In this document: piece by piece, positions 7,416-14,344 of the stretch
How positions within the stretch are numbered: position 1 is the stretch's first letter
Layout: the number at the start of each line of letters is the position of its first letter
From: CAZJHX01 sp964545715
GTDB taxonomy: Bacteria; Myxococcota_A; UBA9042; GCA-2863065
Direction: 5' to 3'
Assembly: GCA_964545715.1 (NCBI GenBank)
Contig: CAZJHX010000141.1
Span: forward strand, 1 to 28,317
Length of the DNA stretch: 28,317 nucleotides
Program-made: the position numbers and the translations under genes
Notes under the pieces: model-generated
Databases searched by the model: none
Told to the model about the DNA's origin: nothing
The model's input: only the letters and a program-made list of their open reading frames with translations

Positions 7416-7925
7416 CTAGTTCGCCTTGCTCGGGGTCGCCTTCTCGGGCGTCGCGGGCTTCGCGGGCTTCTCAGGGGCGGCCGGCTTCTCAGGCGTCGCG
7501 GGCTTTTCCGGCTTCTCGGGGGCCTTGGGCGGCGCTGCCGGCTTCTTGGGCGCGGGCGGCGGCGGAGGCGGGCGCTTCACGAACTTGGCCGTGTAAGGCA
7601 TCACCATCCGGCGCGCGCGCTCGCCGCGAATCCGCTTCGGCTTGAACTTCTTCGCGACAGTCGTGACGCTCACGGGACCAAGCGCGTCGTTGGACGGCCG
7701 CATCTCAAACGTGTGCTCTGTCTCGATGTCGTCGACGCGGATGACCAGCTTGTAGCCGTTGTTCTCGAAGTCGTGCGCCTCATACTCGGCGCCGTCCAAG
7801 AACGGCTTACAGTAGTCGCTGCCGACCAGCTTGACCCAGATCTCGCCGGGTGTCTGAGCGGAGGAGAGCGCCGGTACCAGCAGAGTGGTGACCAACGCGA
7901 CAAGGAAGAACCTTGCCCCACGCAT
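7416..7925 (-). CDS. Secreted protein with Pro/Lys/Ala-rich tail, unknown function
   Basis: 169 residues. The signal peptide MRGARFFLVALVTTLLVPAL is cleaved near SSAQ. A compact region of about 85 residues follows (GEIWVKLVGSDYCKP, YKLVIRVDDIETEHTFEM) and looks beta-rich. From about residue 115 the sequence becomes a low-complexity tail with a polyproline run and repeated EKP/PAAP/PATPEK units. Such tails span the periplasm or peptidoglycan in TonB-like and other envelope proteins, so a spacer role is possible. I do not recognise the globular part. The start lies 1 base after the stop of the small Cys-rich gene, so the two are co-transcribed. Its stop codon falls in the CTAG flank of the inverted-repeat element. 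Confidence 0.75.
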   Translation of the reverse strand: MRGARFFLVALVTTLLVPALSSAQTPGEIWVKLVGSDYCKPFLDGAEYEAHDFENNGYKLVIRVDDIETEHTFEMRPSNDALGPVSVTTVAKKFKPKRIRGERARRMVMPYTAKFVKRPPPPPPAPKKPAAPPKAPEKPEKPATPEKPAAPEKPAKPATPEKATPSKAN

Positions 7926-7926
7926 T

Positions 7927-8181
7927 CTAGTGGAGACCCCGTGCGCGCATCTTGGCGAGCTTCAGGGGGTTGATGAAGGCGCCCTTCTTGGCCTCACGCT
8001 TGATGTGCGTGGCGAAGTTGCATTGCCCCATCTCCCACTTCCAGGCGGGTGACGTGTAAACCTTGCAAAACTGAGACTCGATCGACTCACCCTCGGTTGC
8101 GTTTTTGCAGCCGACGCATTTGTCGAGAATCGCGGTCTTCTTAATCGGATCGTTCAGTGCGCTCATGAACCCTTGCTCCAT
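7927..8181 (-). CDS. Small four-cysteine protein, unknown function
   Basis: 84 residues with no signal peptide. Four cysteines are placed as CVGC, then FCKVY, then QCNFATH, followed by a basic C-terminus containing NPLKLAKMRARG. The spacing suggests a metal site (zinc or iron-sulfur), with the final C-x-F-A-T-H possibly adding a His ligand. This is an inference from residues only; I do not recognise a named family with certainty. ATG 8181 is supported by GGGAG about 7 bases upstream; a second in-frame ATG at 8166 also has a purine-rich site. A very good sigma70 promoter lies directly upstream, so this small protein, with the secreted protein downstream, is probably well expressed. Confidence 0.7.
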   Translation of the reverse strand: MEQGFMSALNDPIKKTAILDKCVGCKNATEGESIESQFCKVYTSPAWKWEMGQCNFATHIKREAKKGAFINPLKLAKMRARGLH

Positions 8182-8216
8182 CGTCGCTCCCGCTTCTATA
8201 CATCGGGAACCGCGGA

Positions 8217-8245
8217 GTTATAAAGCCACCCGCCGCGGGTGTCAA
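8217..8245 (-). promoter_or_regulatory. Strong sigma70-like promoter with palindromic spacer
   Basis: Read on the minus strand: a perfect -35 TTGACA (8245-8240), 17-bp spacer and -10 TATAAC (8222-8217). The predicted leader to ATG 8181 is about 30 bases and includes a Shine-Dalgarno site. A perfect palindrome, CACCCG-ccg-CGGGTG (8227-8241), fills most of the spacer and touches the -35 box, where a regulator could bind. The same hairpin followed by GCTTTAT could alternatively terminate the PilZ transcript, whose TGA (8244-8242) overlaps the -35 box. Confidence 0.7.
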
Positions 8246-8931
8246 TCATCCAGATCGATCGCGGCGCCCAGCGCGCTGCCAAGCTGCTGGTAGTACTTGC
8301 GGAAGACGCAGTTGATCATGAGGTCGCGGTCGATCTCTTCCACCTGCGTAAAGTGCACTGAGACCTCCAGTCGCTTGCTCTCGTGCGGGCGCGCGCGGAC
8401 CACGTCGCCCAGCGCGTTGACCACCGGCCCGCCGGGAGACGGCAGAATCATGCGCACGAACAAGTTGTCGCCCTTTTTGCACTCGCCGTCCCACAGAAAC
8501 TTCACGCCGGAGCCACTTAGATCCACGGTCTCCTCGGACCAACCGGAGCCGCCCGGATCCGGCGCGCTGCCCGGCAGGTCATAGCCGGGGGCCACCACGT
8601 CCGCGTACACCTGCACCTCGGCCTCCGCGCGCAGGAACTCCCGGCGCTCACCCTCGGTGACCTCCTCGATGGGCTCCAGCAGCAGCTTCAGCTCCTCGAT
8701 GGTCTCCTGCACCACCGTGCGCAGGCGCAGCACGCGCTCGCCACCGGCATACAGCAGCGTCACCGTCTGGCCCTTGGCCGGCATATGCGCGGCGTCGTGG
8801 CCTTCGAGCCGAATCACTATTCCGCGTTGCTTCGACAGCAGCGTCGTGGCGGCCAGCACGTGGGCGTCACCGTTCTTCACGGTCACCGCCGTCACCATCT
8901 GATCTTCGTTGGGGTATCGCTCTGTCGTCAT
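8242..8931 (-). CDS. PilZ-domain protein (c-di-GMP receptor candidate)
   Basis: 229 residues. The C-terminal part has both PilZ signatures: RREFLR at 96-101, the arginine motif that grips cyclic di-GMP, and DLSGSG at 137-142, matching D/NxSxxG. The N-terminal 95 residues form a beta-rich YcgR-N-like module (AKGQTVTLLYAGGERVLRLRT). Proteins of this layout bind c-di-GMP and change motility, adhesion or polymer secretion through a partner. Start ATG 8931 has a GAGG upstream. The gene lies 10 bases after the stop of the giant FHA/coiled-coil gene, so the two form an operon and may act together. Between the two motifs is a Gly/Pro-rich insert (about 115-130). Confidence 0.85.
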   Translation of the reverse strand: MTTERYPNEDQMVTAVTVKNGDAHVLAATTLLSKQRGIVIRLEGHDAAHMPAKGQTVTLLYAGGERVLRLRTVVQETIEELKLLLEPIEEVTEGERREFLRAEAEVQVYADVVAPGYDLPGSAPDPGGSGWSEETVDLSGSGVKFLWDGECKKGDNLFVRMILPSPGGPVVNALGDVVRARPHESKRLEVSVHFTQVEEIDRDLMINCVFRKYYQQLGSALGAAIDLDD

Positions 8932-8941
8932 TATCTAAGCC

Positions 8942-11900
8942 TCAGTCCATGTGCTCGCGGCGGAACTTCCTCAGTGACTGCTTGATGGCGTCGACCTCTT
9001 CCTCGTTCGCCTCGAGCATCTCTTTCGCCGCTGCGTGGTTGTCTGCCGGGTCCACGTTGTCCTTGATGTCATCAAGGCAGAACTGGACCGTCTCGCAGTT
9101 GTTCTTGAACGCGGAGATCCGGTCGTTGATGTCTTCCACCAGGTCATTGACCGCCCGCATCGTCTCCTGGGCCCGGGCGCCCTGGGCCAGGTTGGAGCCC
9201 GAGCTCGCCTCTTCCAGCTCACTCTCGAGGCTCTTGACCTTGGCGGCCAGGTCATCAGCTTGCGCCAGCGCATCGTCCAGCTCCGCGGTCGACGACGCCT
9301 CCTCCAGCTCGCCCTCCAGCTTTCGCACGTCCTTCTTGATGGCCTTGAGGTCGGCCTTCAAGTCGTCGCGCTCGCCTTCCAGATCCGCGACCACGCCCTC
9401 CAGGTCGGACACCCGTGCCTGCGCCTCTGCTGCATCGTCGGCTGCGTCCGCGCTCTTCTCCAGCGCGTCGACCTTCTTCAGCAGCGCCGCGTTTCGCTTC
9501 ACGTGCCCCTTGATGACCGTGAGCAGCTCGTCCTTTTCCTCGCGGATCTCCTCGAGCTCTTCCGCCAGATCCGCCGCCTTGTCTGCGTCGCCGGCCGCTG
9601 CTTTGGCATCCGCCTTCGCGGCTTTCGCGTCGGACTCAGCCGCGGCCGTGGCCTTGTTGGCCTTCTCCAGGTCCGCTTTGGTCTTGTCCAGCTCCTCTTT
9701 GGCGCCCTCCAGCTCCCCGCGCACGGCTTCAGCAGCCTCTTCCGCGGTCGCCAGCTCGCCTTCCAGCTCTTTGATGCGGCCGTTCGCCTTCTTCAAGTCC
9801 GCGCGTATGCCGGCCAGCTGATCCGCCTCGCCCGCAAGCGACGCCGACTTCTCCGCCAGCTCCGTGGCCTCGTCCTGCAGTGACGCGACCTTGTCTTCGA
9901 GCTTGGCGATCTTGGAGTCTTTGCGCGACGAGTCCCGCTCCGCATCCTTGAGGGCCTTCTCCGCGCCCTTGAGCGCCTCGACCTTCTCGGCCTGCTCGTC
10001 CCCGCGGTTCTTCTCGCGCTCGACCTTCGCCGACAGCGCATCGCGCTCGCCCTCGACCGTCTCCAGCTGGGCCTTGATGTCCTCGAGGTCCGTCTTGGGC
10101 ACCGTGCTCACGAGCATCTCGTCCAGCTCGGCGACCTTGGCGGTCAGCTTCTCGGCCTTCTCGGTCAGCTCATCGCGCTCAGAGGTGATGCTCTCCAGCT
10201 CCGCCGCTGCCGTCGACGACGCCTCGCTGGCGCCTGCTTCAGCTTTGTCCGCCCGGGCCTCCGCCTTCTCCAGGTCCTTGCCCAGGGCCTTGTTCTCTTT
10301 GGCCAGCTTGTCGCGCTCAGCCTCAGCCTCTTCCTGAGCCTTGGTCGCCGTCTCGAGCGCGTCCGCATCCGGCGCCGTGGACAGCATGTCCTTCAGCTCG
10401 GCGTTCTGTTTCTCGTGCTTCGACAGCTCTTTGGCCTTGGCGCTCGCGTCCTCGGTCGCCTTGTCCCGCTCGGCCTGCGCCTCATCGCGCTCTTCTTCAA
10501 GCAGCTGCACCTGGTTCTTCAGGCTGGCGACCTGCTCCTCAAACGCCTCCGCCTCGCTGCGATCGCTGGCGATCTCGCGCAGCTCCTCGCTCTCTTTGGC
10601 GGCGGCCTCCTGCGCCTTGACCAGCTGTTTGTTCTCTTTCTCCAGCGCTTTCTGCGCGCTCTTCAGCTCGCTGATGTCTTCTTTGAGACCGTCGATCTTG
10701 CCCTGCAGCTTCTCCGACGCGGCTTTTGCGCCCTCCAGCTCATCGGGGCTGACCAGCTCATCGAGCTTATTCTCCAGCTGCGCGATCTCGTCCTGCAGCT
10801 CCTGCGTCTTCTCCTCGGCCTCCGTGGCGCGGTGCTCCGCGTCCTGCCTCAGCGTGTCGGAGTCTTGCAGCTTCTCGTTGACCTCGGACAGCTTCGAGTT
10901 CGTGTCCTCGAGCTCGGCCTCCAGGGCCGTGAGCTTCTCGGATAGCTCGCCACGCTCCGCGCCGTCGCTCTCGGTCGCCTGCTGGGCGGCCTTGAGCTCG
11001 CGCTTGCTGTCGAGCAGGCGGCCCTCCATCTCCTCGCGCTCTTCCCAGAGCCTGTCACGCTCGGCCTTGGCTTCGCGCAGCTCGTCCAGCTCGCGCTCGG
11101 TCGGTTGACCCTCCTGCACGCGCAGAATCTGGTCTTCCAGCGACTTCAGGCGCTCGTTGGCCTCAGCCAGCGCGGTCTCGGCGGCGTCCGCCCGCTCCCG
11201 CTGGTTGGTCGCGTCTGCCGTGGCTTCGGTCAACTCGGCGGTCGTCACGCCTGCGTCCGCGGACTCCGCGATCTTGATACGCAGCGCGCTGACCTCGGCC
11301 TGACGCAGCTCTGCCGACTCGGTCGCGGCCGTCAGCTGGTCGCGCAGCTCCTGAAGCTGCAGATCCTTGGCCTCCAGCTGCCGATTGAACTCGTCAAAGC
11401 TGTCCGCGGCAGGGGAGGGCGCCTCCTCGGCGGGGGGCGGCTCGGGTTCGGGCGCCGCCAGGGGCTCGGGAGCCGCGATTGGCGTAGGCGCCGGACCCAT
11501 GGTGGTGATCGGCTCGGATGACGGCGCCTCAAGCGGCTCGAAGTCGGGCGGCTCAAAGGGCAGGGAGGTGTTGCCGGACAGCTCGATCTCGGGCGCGACG
11601 CGTGGCGGCAGCGTCTCCTCGGGGATCATCTCCGGCATCTGGAAGTTATCCACCGGCGGTTCAGAGACCGGATCGTCGCCGGCCTCACTCGGGAAGTCGC
11701 CGAACGCGATGCCGTCGACCTGCGACGAGAGCTCCTGGGCGACGGGATACTGCGCGCTCTCTTCGGGGATGCCCTCGATCACGTCGCTGTCGTCGTCGAT
11801 GGGCTCCGCTTCGATGATGTCGTCGTCACCGAGGCGCTCGTGGTCCTCCAGTTCGAACTTCACCGCATACGCGCCGCACTGGAAGATATCGCCGTCCTCG

Positions 11901-12136
11901 AGCCAGTACTCGGCGATCCGCTGTTGGTCGAAGAAGGTACCGTTGCTGCTGCCGAGGTCCATCAGCTGATAGGCCCCGTCAATCCAGCTGACCTGGGCGT
12001 GCCGTCGCGAGACCGTATTGTTCTTCGTGCGGATCCCACAGCTCTTGTGGCGTCCCACGACGACGGTCGGCGAGTGCTCGCCCAGCACGTATTCCATCTC
12101 TTCCCCGGTATCTGCGTGGAAGATGAGCCGGGCCAA
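8942..12136 (-). CDS. FHA-domain protein with very long coiled coil
   Basis: 1064 residues. The N-terminal FHA domain (about 1-100) keeps all phosphothreonine-binding motifs: GRH at 28-30, SRRH at 43-46 and SSNGTF at 63-68. An acidic Pro/Glu-rich linker follows (about 100-230). From about 235 to 1000 the sequence is an almost uninterrupted coiled coil rich in Glu, Ala, Lys and Leu. The C-terminal 75 residues (from about AQETMRAVNDLVEDIND) look more conserved and contain two cysteines. It has no signal peptide or membrane segment, so it is cytoplasmic. The start is TTG 12136, fixed by an AGGAGG directly upstream. FHA plus a long coiled coil suggests a polar or cytoskeletal scaffold steered by Thr kinases, comparable in layout to myxobacterial motility scaffolds (inference). 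Antisense open frames rich in Ser are shadows. Confidence 0.9.
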   Translation of the reverse strand: MARLIFHADTGEEMEYVLGEHSPTVVVGRHKSCGIRTKNNTVSRRHAQVSWIDGAYQLMDLGSSNGTFFDQQRIAEYWLEDGDIFQCGAYAVKFELEDHERLGDDDIIEAEPIDDDSDVIEGIPEESAQYPVAQELSSQVDGIAFGDFPSEAGDDPVSEPPVDNFQMPEMIPEETLPPRVAPEIELSGNTSLPFEPPDFEPLEAPSSEPITTMGPAPTPIAAPEPLAAPEPEPPPAEEAPSPAADSFDEFNRQLEAKDLQLQELRDQLTAATESAELRQAEVSALRIKIAESADAGVTTAELTEATADATNQRERADAAETALAEANERLKSLEDQILRVQEGQPTERELDELREAKAERDRLWEEREEMEGRLLDSKRELKAAQQATESDGAERGELSEKLTALEAELEDTNSKLSEVNEKLQDSDTLRQDAEHRATEAEEKTQELQDEIAQLENKLDELVSPDELEGAKAASEKLQGKIDGLKEDISELKSAQKALEKENKQLVKAQEAAAKESEELREIASDRSEAEAFEEQVASLKNQVQLLEEERDEAQAERDKATEDASAKAKELSKHEKQNAELKDMLSTAPDADALETATKAQEEAEAERDKLAKENKALGKDLEKAEARADKAEAGASEASSTAAAELESITSERDELTEKAEKLTAKVAELDEMLVSTVPKTDLEDIKAQLETVEGERDALSAKVEREKNRGDEQAEKVEALKGAEKALKDAERDSSRKDSKIAKLEDKVASLQDEATELAEKSASLAGEADQLAGIRADLKKANGRIKELEGELATAEEAAEAVRGELEGAKEELDKTKADLEKANKATAAAESDAKAAKADAKAAAGDADKAADLAEELEEIREEKDELLTVIKGHVKRNAALLKKVDALEKSADAADDAAEAQARVSDLEGVVADLEGERDDLKADLKAIKKDVRKLEGELEEASSTAELDDALAQADDLAAKVKSLESELEEASSGSNLAQGARAQETMRAVNDLVEDINDRISAFKNNCETVQFCLDDIKDNVDPADNHAAAKEMLEANEEEVDAIKQSLRKFRREHMD

Positions 12137-12141
12137 CGCTT

Positions 12142-12147
12142 CCTCCT
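12142..12147 (-). promoter_or_regulatory. Shine-Dalgarno site deciding a TTG start
   Basis: AGGAGG on the minus strand with 5 bases to TTG 12136. No ATG or GTG fits the FHA domain beginning, so this perfect site fixes the unusual start codon. Confidence 0.8.
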
Positions 12148-12175
12148 ACCCCTGAGTGTGCCCCGTGACGCCCCT

Positions 12176-12204
12176 ACAATAAACCAAGCGACCACTCGCC
12201 GCAA
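12176..12204 (-). promoter_or_regulatory. Possible sigma70-like promoter of the FHA/PilZ operon
   Basis: On the minus strand: TTGCGG (12204-12199), 17-bp spacer, TATTGT (12181-12176). This predicts a leader of about 33 bases that contains the AGGAGG site. The -35 match is partial. Confidence 0.45.
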
Positions 12205-12230
12205 TTAGCTCACCATTGCGAAAACCTGCT

Positions 12231-12246
12231 GAAAAAACCGACGGTT
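12231..12246 (-). terminator. Weak intrinsic terminator candidate
   Basis: On the minus strand AACC-GTC-GGTT runs directly into a T tract (six T in all). The stem is only four pairs. Its place, after the lipoprotein operon and before the FHA promoter, fits a terminator. It lies in the 219-bp AT-richer intergenic region 12137-12355. Confidence 0.3.
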
Positions 12247-12294
12247 GTGCCTGGCATGGGCGATCGGGTGGCCTGTAATGCAGCAACTCATGTT

Positions 12295-12326
12295 CCGATA
12301 AGAAACATTATGTAAACTTATATCGG
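12295..12326. repeat. Imperfect dyad in AT-rich intergenic DNA
   Basis: CCGATAAG (12295-12302) faces CTTATATCGG (12317-12326), a dyad with a 2-base bulge around an AT-rich centre (AAACATTATGTAAA). It could be an operator or an mRNA 3' hairpin of the upstream lipoprotein operon. The surrounding 12250-12355 shows no gene. Confidence 0.4.
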
Positions 12327-12355
12327 GATCTTGTTCAGTAGTCTGCGGGGCAGGA

Positions 12356-13570
12356 TCATCGCCTCAGAACGACTTTTCTTTGCAAGTGGTCGCCGGCTGC
12401 GATGACGAGCCCGCTAAGAGCGCGTGTCGCCTTGCCGCAGCGGATATCGGCGTCCCAGGCGCCGGCGGGCAGGCGGATTGCCTTGAGCGACTTTATCTTT
12501 ACGGGCTTGCCCTTGGGATCGTCGGCCCGGCGCAGCTTGACCGAGCAATCATCGCGCGCCTTACCCACGTCGATAGTCAACGATCCGACCTCCAGCGCCA
12601 GCGGGATGTCCACAACCGCCGCGTCGCCGCCTTCGGGCACCCGCACGTTGCGCTTGAGCTTGCGGATCAGGATCAGCGGCGGCTCGGCGTAGGTGACGTG
12701 CACGTCGTAGACGCCCGCGACGAGCGTGTAGGCGAAGGTAGCGCGACCTTTGGCGGCTACGCCGGACTTGTTGCGGATGATGACGCTGGCGCGGGATCCG
12801 AGGTCGCGCTCCTCGCGGGTGTCGCGCACGTTGAGGCGCAGTCGGCCCAGCGCCAGGTCAAACCGCAGGTCGAATGTTGTGGTGCGGCCGGCCGAGACCG
12901 TGACCTTGCGTGTGGTTGTGCGCGTGAATGTCTCGTCGGGTCGCCATACCGCTTCGGCGGTGTATTCGCCGGTGGGCAGCACCAGCGTCCGACCGGCTGA
13001 GAAGATCGCGGTCGGGTCCGCCTTGGGGTCGGATCCGGGCGTACGCAGCGTGATCGTGGTGCGGTCGTCCACGGGCTGGCCGCGGTTGGTGGCGCGTCCG
13101 AGCAAGGACCCGGTCGCAAATGAGACCTCTACCGTCACGGCGATGCGCTGCGCGGGCCCCAGGGAGATGCGCGCGATGCCGCCCTGCCCGACCGCGGTTT
13201 CTGCGGCGCGCAGCAGGATCGCCGCGCGATAATCGCCGACGGGAACCGCGATCATGTCACCGCCATGAGAGGCGCCGGCGGGGGCGGTGTCGGCGGGAGC
13301 ATCGACGGGCAGCAGCTCGATCCAGGCCTGTTCGGTCACGTCCACGCCGTCCCGCAGGACGCGAAACGAGACCTGGGCTTCGTCGCGCGTCAGGTTTTCG
13401 GACGGCATCTCGCGCACGCGCGCAGTTGAGACGATGCCGGTCCCCTGCAACGCGGAGGCCGCAGCCGTGTCTTCAGGCTCGGGATCAGGCGGCGGGCCCT
13501 TGCGAGATTTACAGGACGTGAGCGCCGCCAGAAGCGCGATAAGGATGAGCGTGCGCAGCGAAGCAGCCAC
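12356..13570 (-). CDS. Lipoprotein with repeated beta-sandwich-like domains
   Basis: 404 residues from GTG 13570, which gives MAASLRTLILIALLAALTSC, a clear lipoprotein signal peptide with lipobox LTSC. A Pro/Glu/Asp-rich stretch follows the lipid cysteine. The rest is made of repeated beta-strand modules with shared phrases such as VPVGDYRAAILLRA, LPTGEYTAEAVWRP, LVAGVYDVHVTYAEPP and LPAGAWDADIRC. These GxYxxxV patterns recall carboxypeptidase-regulatory-like or other Ig-like sandwiches repeated about four times. The start is 5 bases after the stop of the periplasmic protein gene, so they form one operon. The open frame extends upstream to 13720, but that part overlaps the preceding gene in another frame. 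A role at the cell surface is likely; no enzyme motif is seen. Confidence 0.75.
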   Translation of the reverse strand: MAASLRTLILIALLAALTSCKSRKGPPPDPEPEDTAAASALQGTGIVSTARVREMPSENLTRDEAQVSFRVLRDGVDVTEQAWIELLPVDAPADTAPAGASHGGDMIAVPVGDYRAAILLRAAETAVGQGGIARISLGPAQRIAVTVEVSFATGSLLGRATNRGQPVDDRTTITLRTPGSDPKADPTAIFSAGRTLVLPTGEYTAEAVWRPDETFTRTTTRKVTVSAGRTTTFDLRFDLALGRLRLNVRDTREERDLGSRASVIIRNKSGVAAKGRATFAYTLVAGVYDVHVTYAEPPLILIRKLKRNVRVPEGGDAAVVDIPLALEVGSLTIDVGKARDDCSVKLRRADDPKGKPVKIKSLKAIRLPAGAWDADIRCGKATRALSGLVIAAGDHLQRKVVLRR

Positions 13571-13575
13571 GGCGA

Positions 13576-14280
13576 TCAGCTGACGTCCTCGGACTCGAGC
13601 TGCGAGCGGGGGATGTCCAGACTGCGGAGGACGCGCTGCATTGGAAGGATGAACAATTGGCGACGCCAGGGTACTTCCGCGTGCAGCGGAACATTGGTGT
13701 CGACGGCGACCATCAGCCAACGCTTATCCGCGGACATCGAGACGGCGGCGACGCGCGCCAGCGACAGGCGGACCTCGCGTTCGTGGGACAGCGCCAGGGT
13801 CTCGGCTTTGGCACGGCCGATGGTGACCGCCCTACCCCGCTCGGCGTGCTGAAATGCGATGCGGGTGCCCTTGGCGTGCGTGGTTTGCAGGAGCGGAACA
13901 CCGAAAAAGTCCAGGACCCCGCTCTGCGCCAGCGACAGGGTGACGACGGGCGCGTAGCCGCGAGCTGTGAACTCGGTCTGAAGCGCGGCCAGCGTCCGGC
14001 GCATGTCTGTTTTATAGAGCTCGTACTCGCCTTTGCGGGCCAGCCAGCTGAGATGCGACTCGACCAGGACCGGACGGCGGGAGATGGTCTTCATGGCGCC
14101 GCCGCGGGCGATGGTGCGGACCTCGAGCGACACCGCGTCGAAGCCGCGCATCACGTCGGTCTGGGTCTTCAGGACGACGATCCGATCACCACGGCTCATC
14201 CAGGCGCGCTCCAGCTCGACGGCGCCTGCAGAACCTGCGGACAACATCGAGAGTGCGATCACGGCGAGCACAGCTCTCAT
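13576..14280 (-). CDS. Periplasmic protein of unknown function
   Basis: 234 residues from ATG 14280. The signal peptide MRAVLAVIALSMLSAGSAGA is cleaved before VELE. The mature protein starts ERAWMSRGDRIVVLKTQ and has strand-rich phrases such as RRPVLVESHLSW, GYAPVVTLSLAQSG and SADKRWLMVAVDTNVPLHAE. The latter pattern (statement about the current state, then W-x-x-V-A-V-D) recalls six-bladed or WD-like secreted proteins, but I cannot assign a family. It leads a two-gene operon with the lipoprotein and diverges from mutS2 across 64 bases. An upstream in-frame ATG (14316) would bury the signal peptide and is less likely. Confidence 0.7.
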   Translation of the reverse strand: MRAVLAVIALSMLSAGSAGAVELERAWMSRGDRIVVLKTQTDVMRGFDAVSLEVRTIARGGAMKTISRRPVLVESHLSWLARKGEYELYKTDMRRTLAALQTEFTARGYAPVVTLSLAQSGVLDFFGVPLLQTTHAKGTRIAFQHAERGRAVTIGRAKAETLALSHEREVRLSLARVAAVSMSADKRWLMVAVDTNVPLHAEVPWRRQLFILPMQRVLRSLDIPRSQLESEDVS

Positions 14281-14287
14281 AGGGCGT

Positions 14288-14337
14288 GGTTTATCAAGGC
14301 AAGTCCGCTTGATCAAATGGATTCTGCTGTCTAACCT
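14288..14337. promoter_or_regulatory. Possible divergent promoters sharing palindrome TTGATCAA
   Basis: TTGATCAA (14309-14316) is its own reverse complement, so it offers a -35 box in both directions. Rightward: TTGATC, 17 bp, TAACCT (14332-14337), then 7 bases to the mutS2 ATG. Leftward: TTGATC, 17 bp, TAAACC (14293-14288), then 7 bases to ATG 14280. The -10 boxes are weak. Confidence 0.3.
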
Positions 14338-14344
14338 GCGCCGG

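Noticed and set aside
8949..11969. Several long plus-strand open frames, very rich in Ser
   Set aside because: They are antisense to the FHA/coiled-coil gene; the Ser runs are the reverse reading of its Glu/Ala/Leu codons. No start signals or protein-like patterns.
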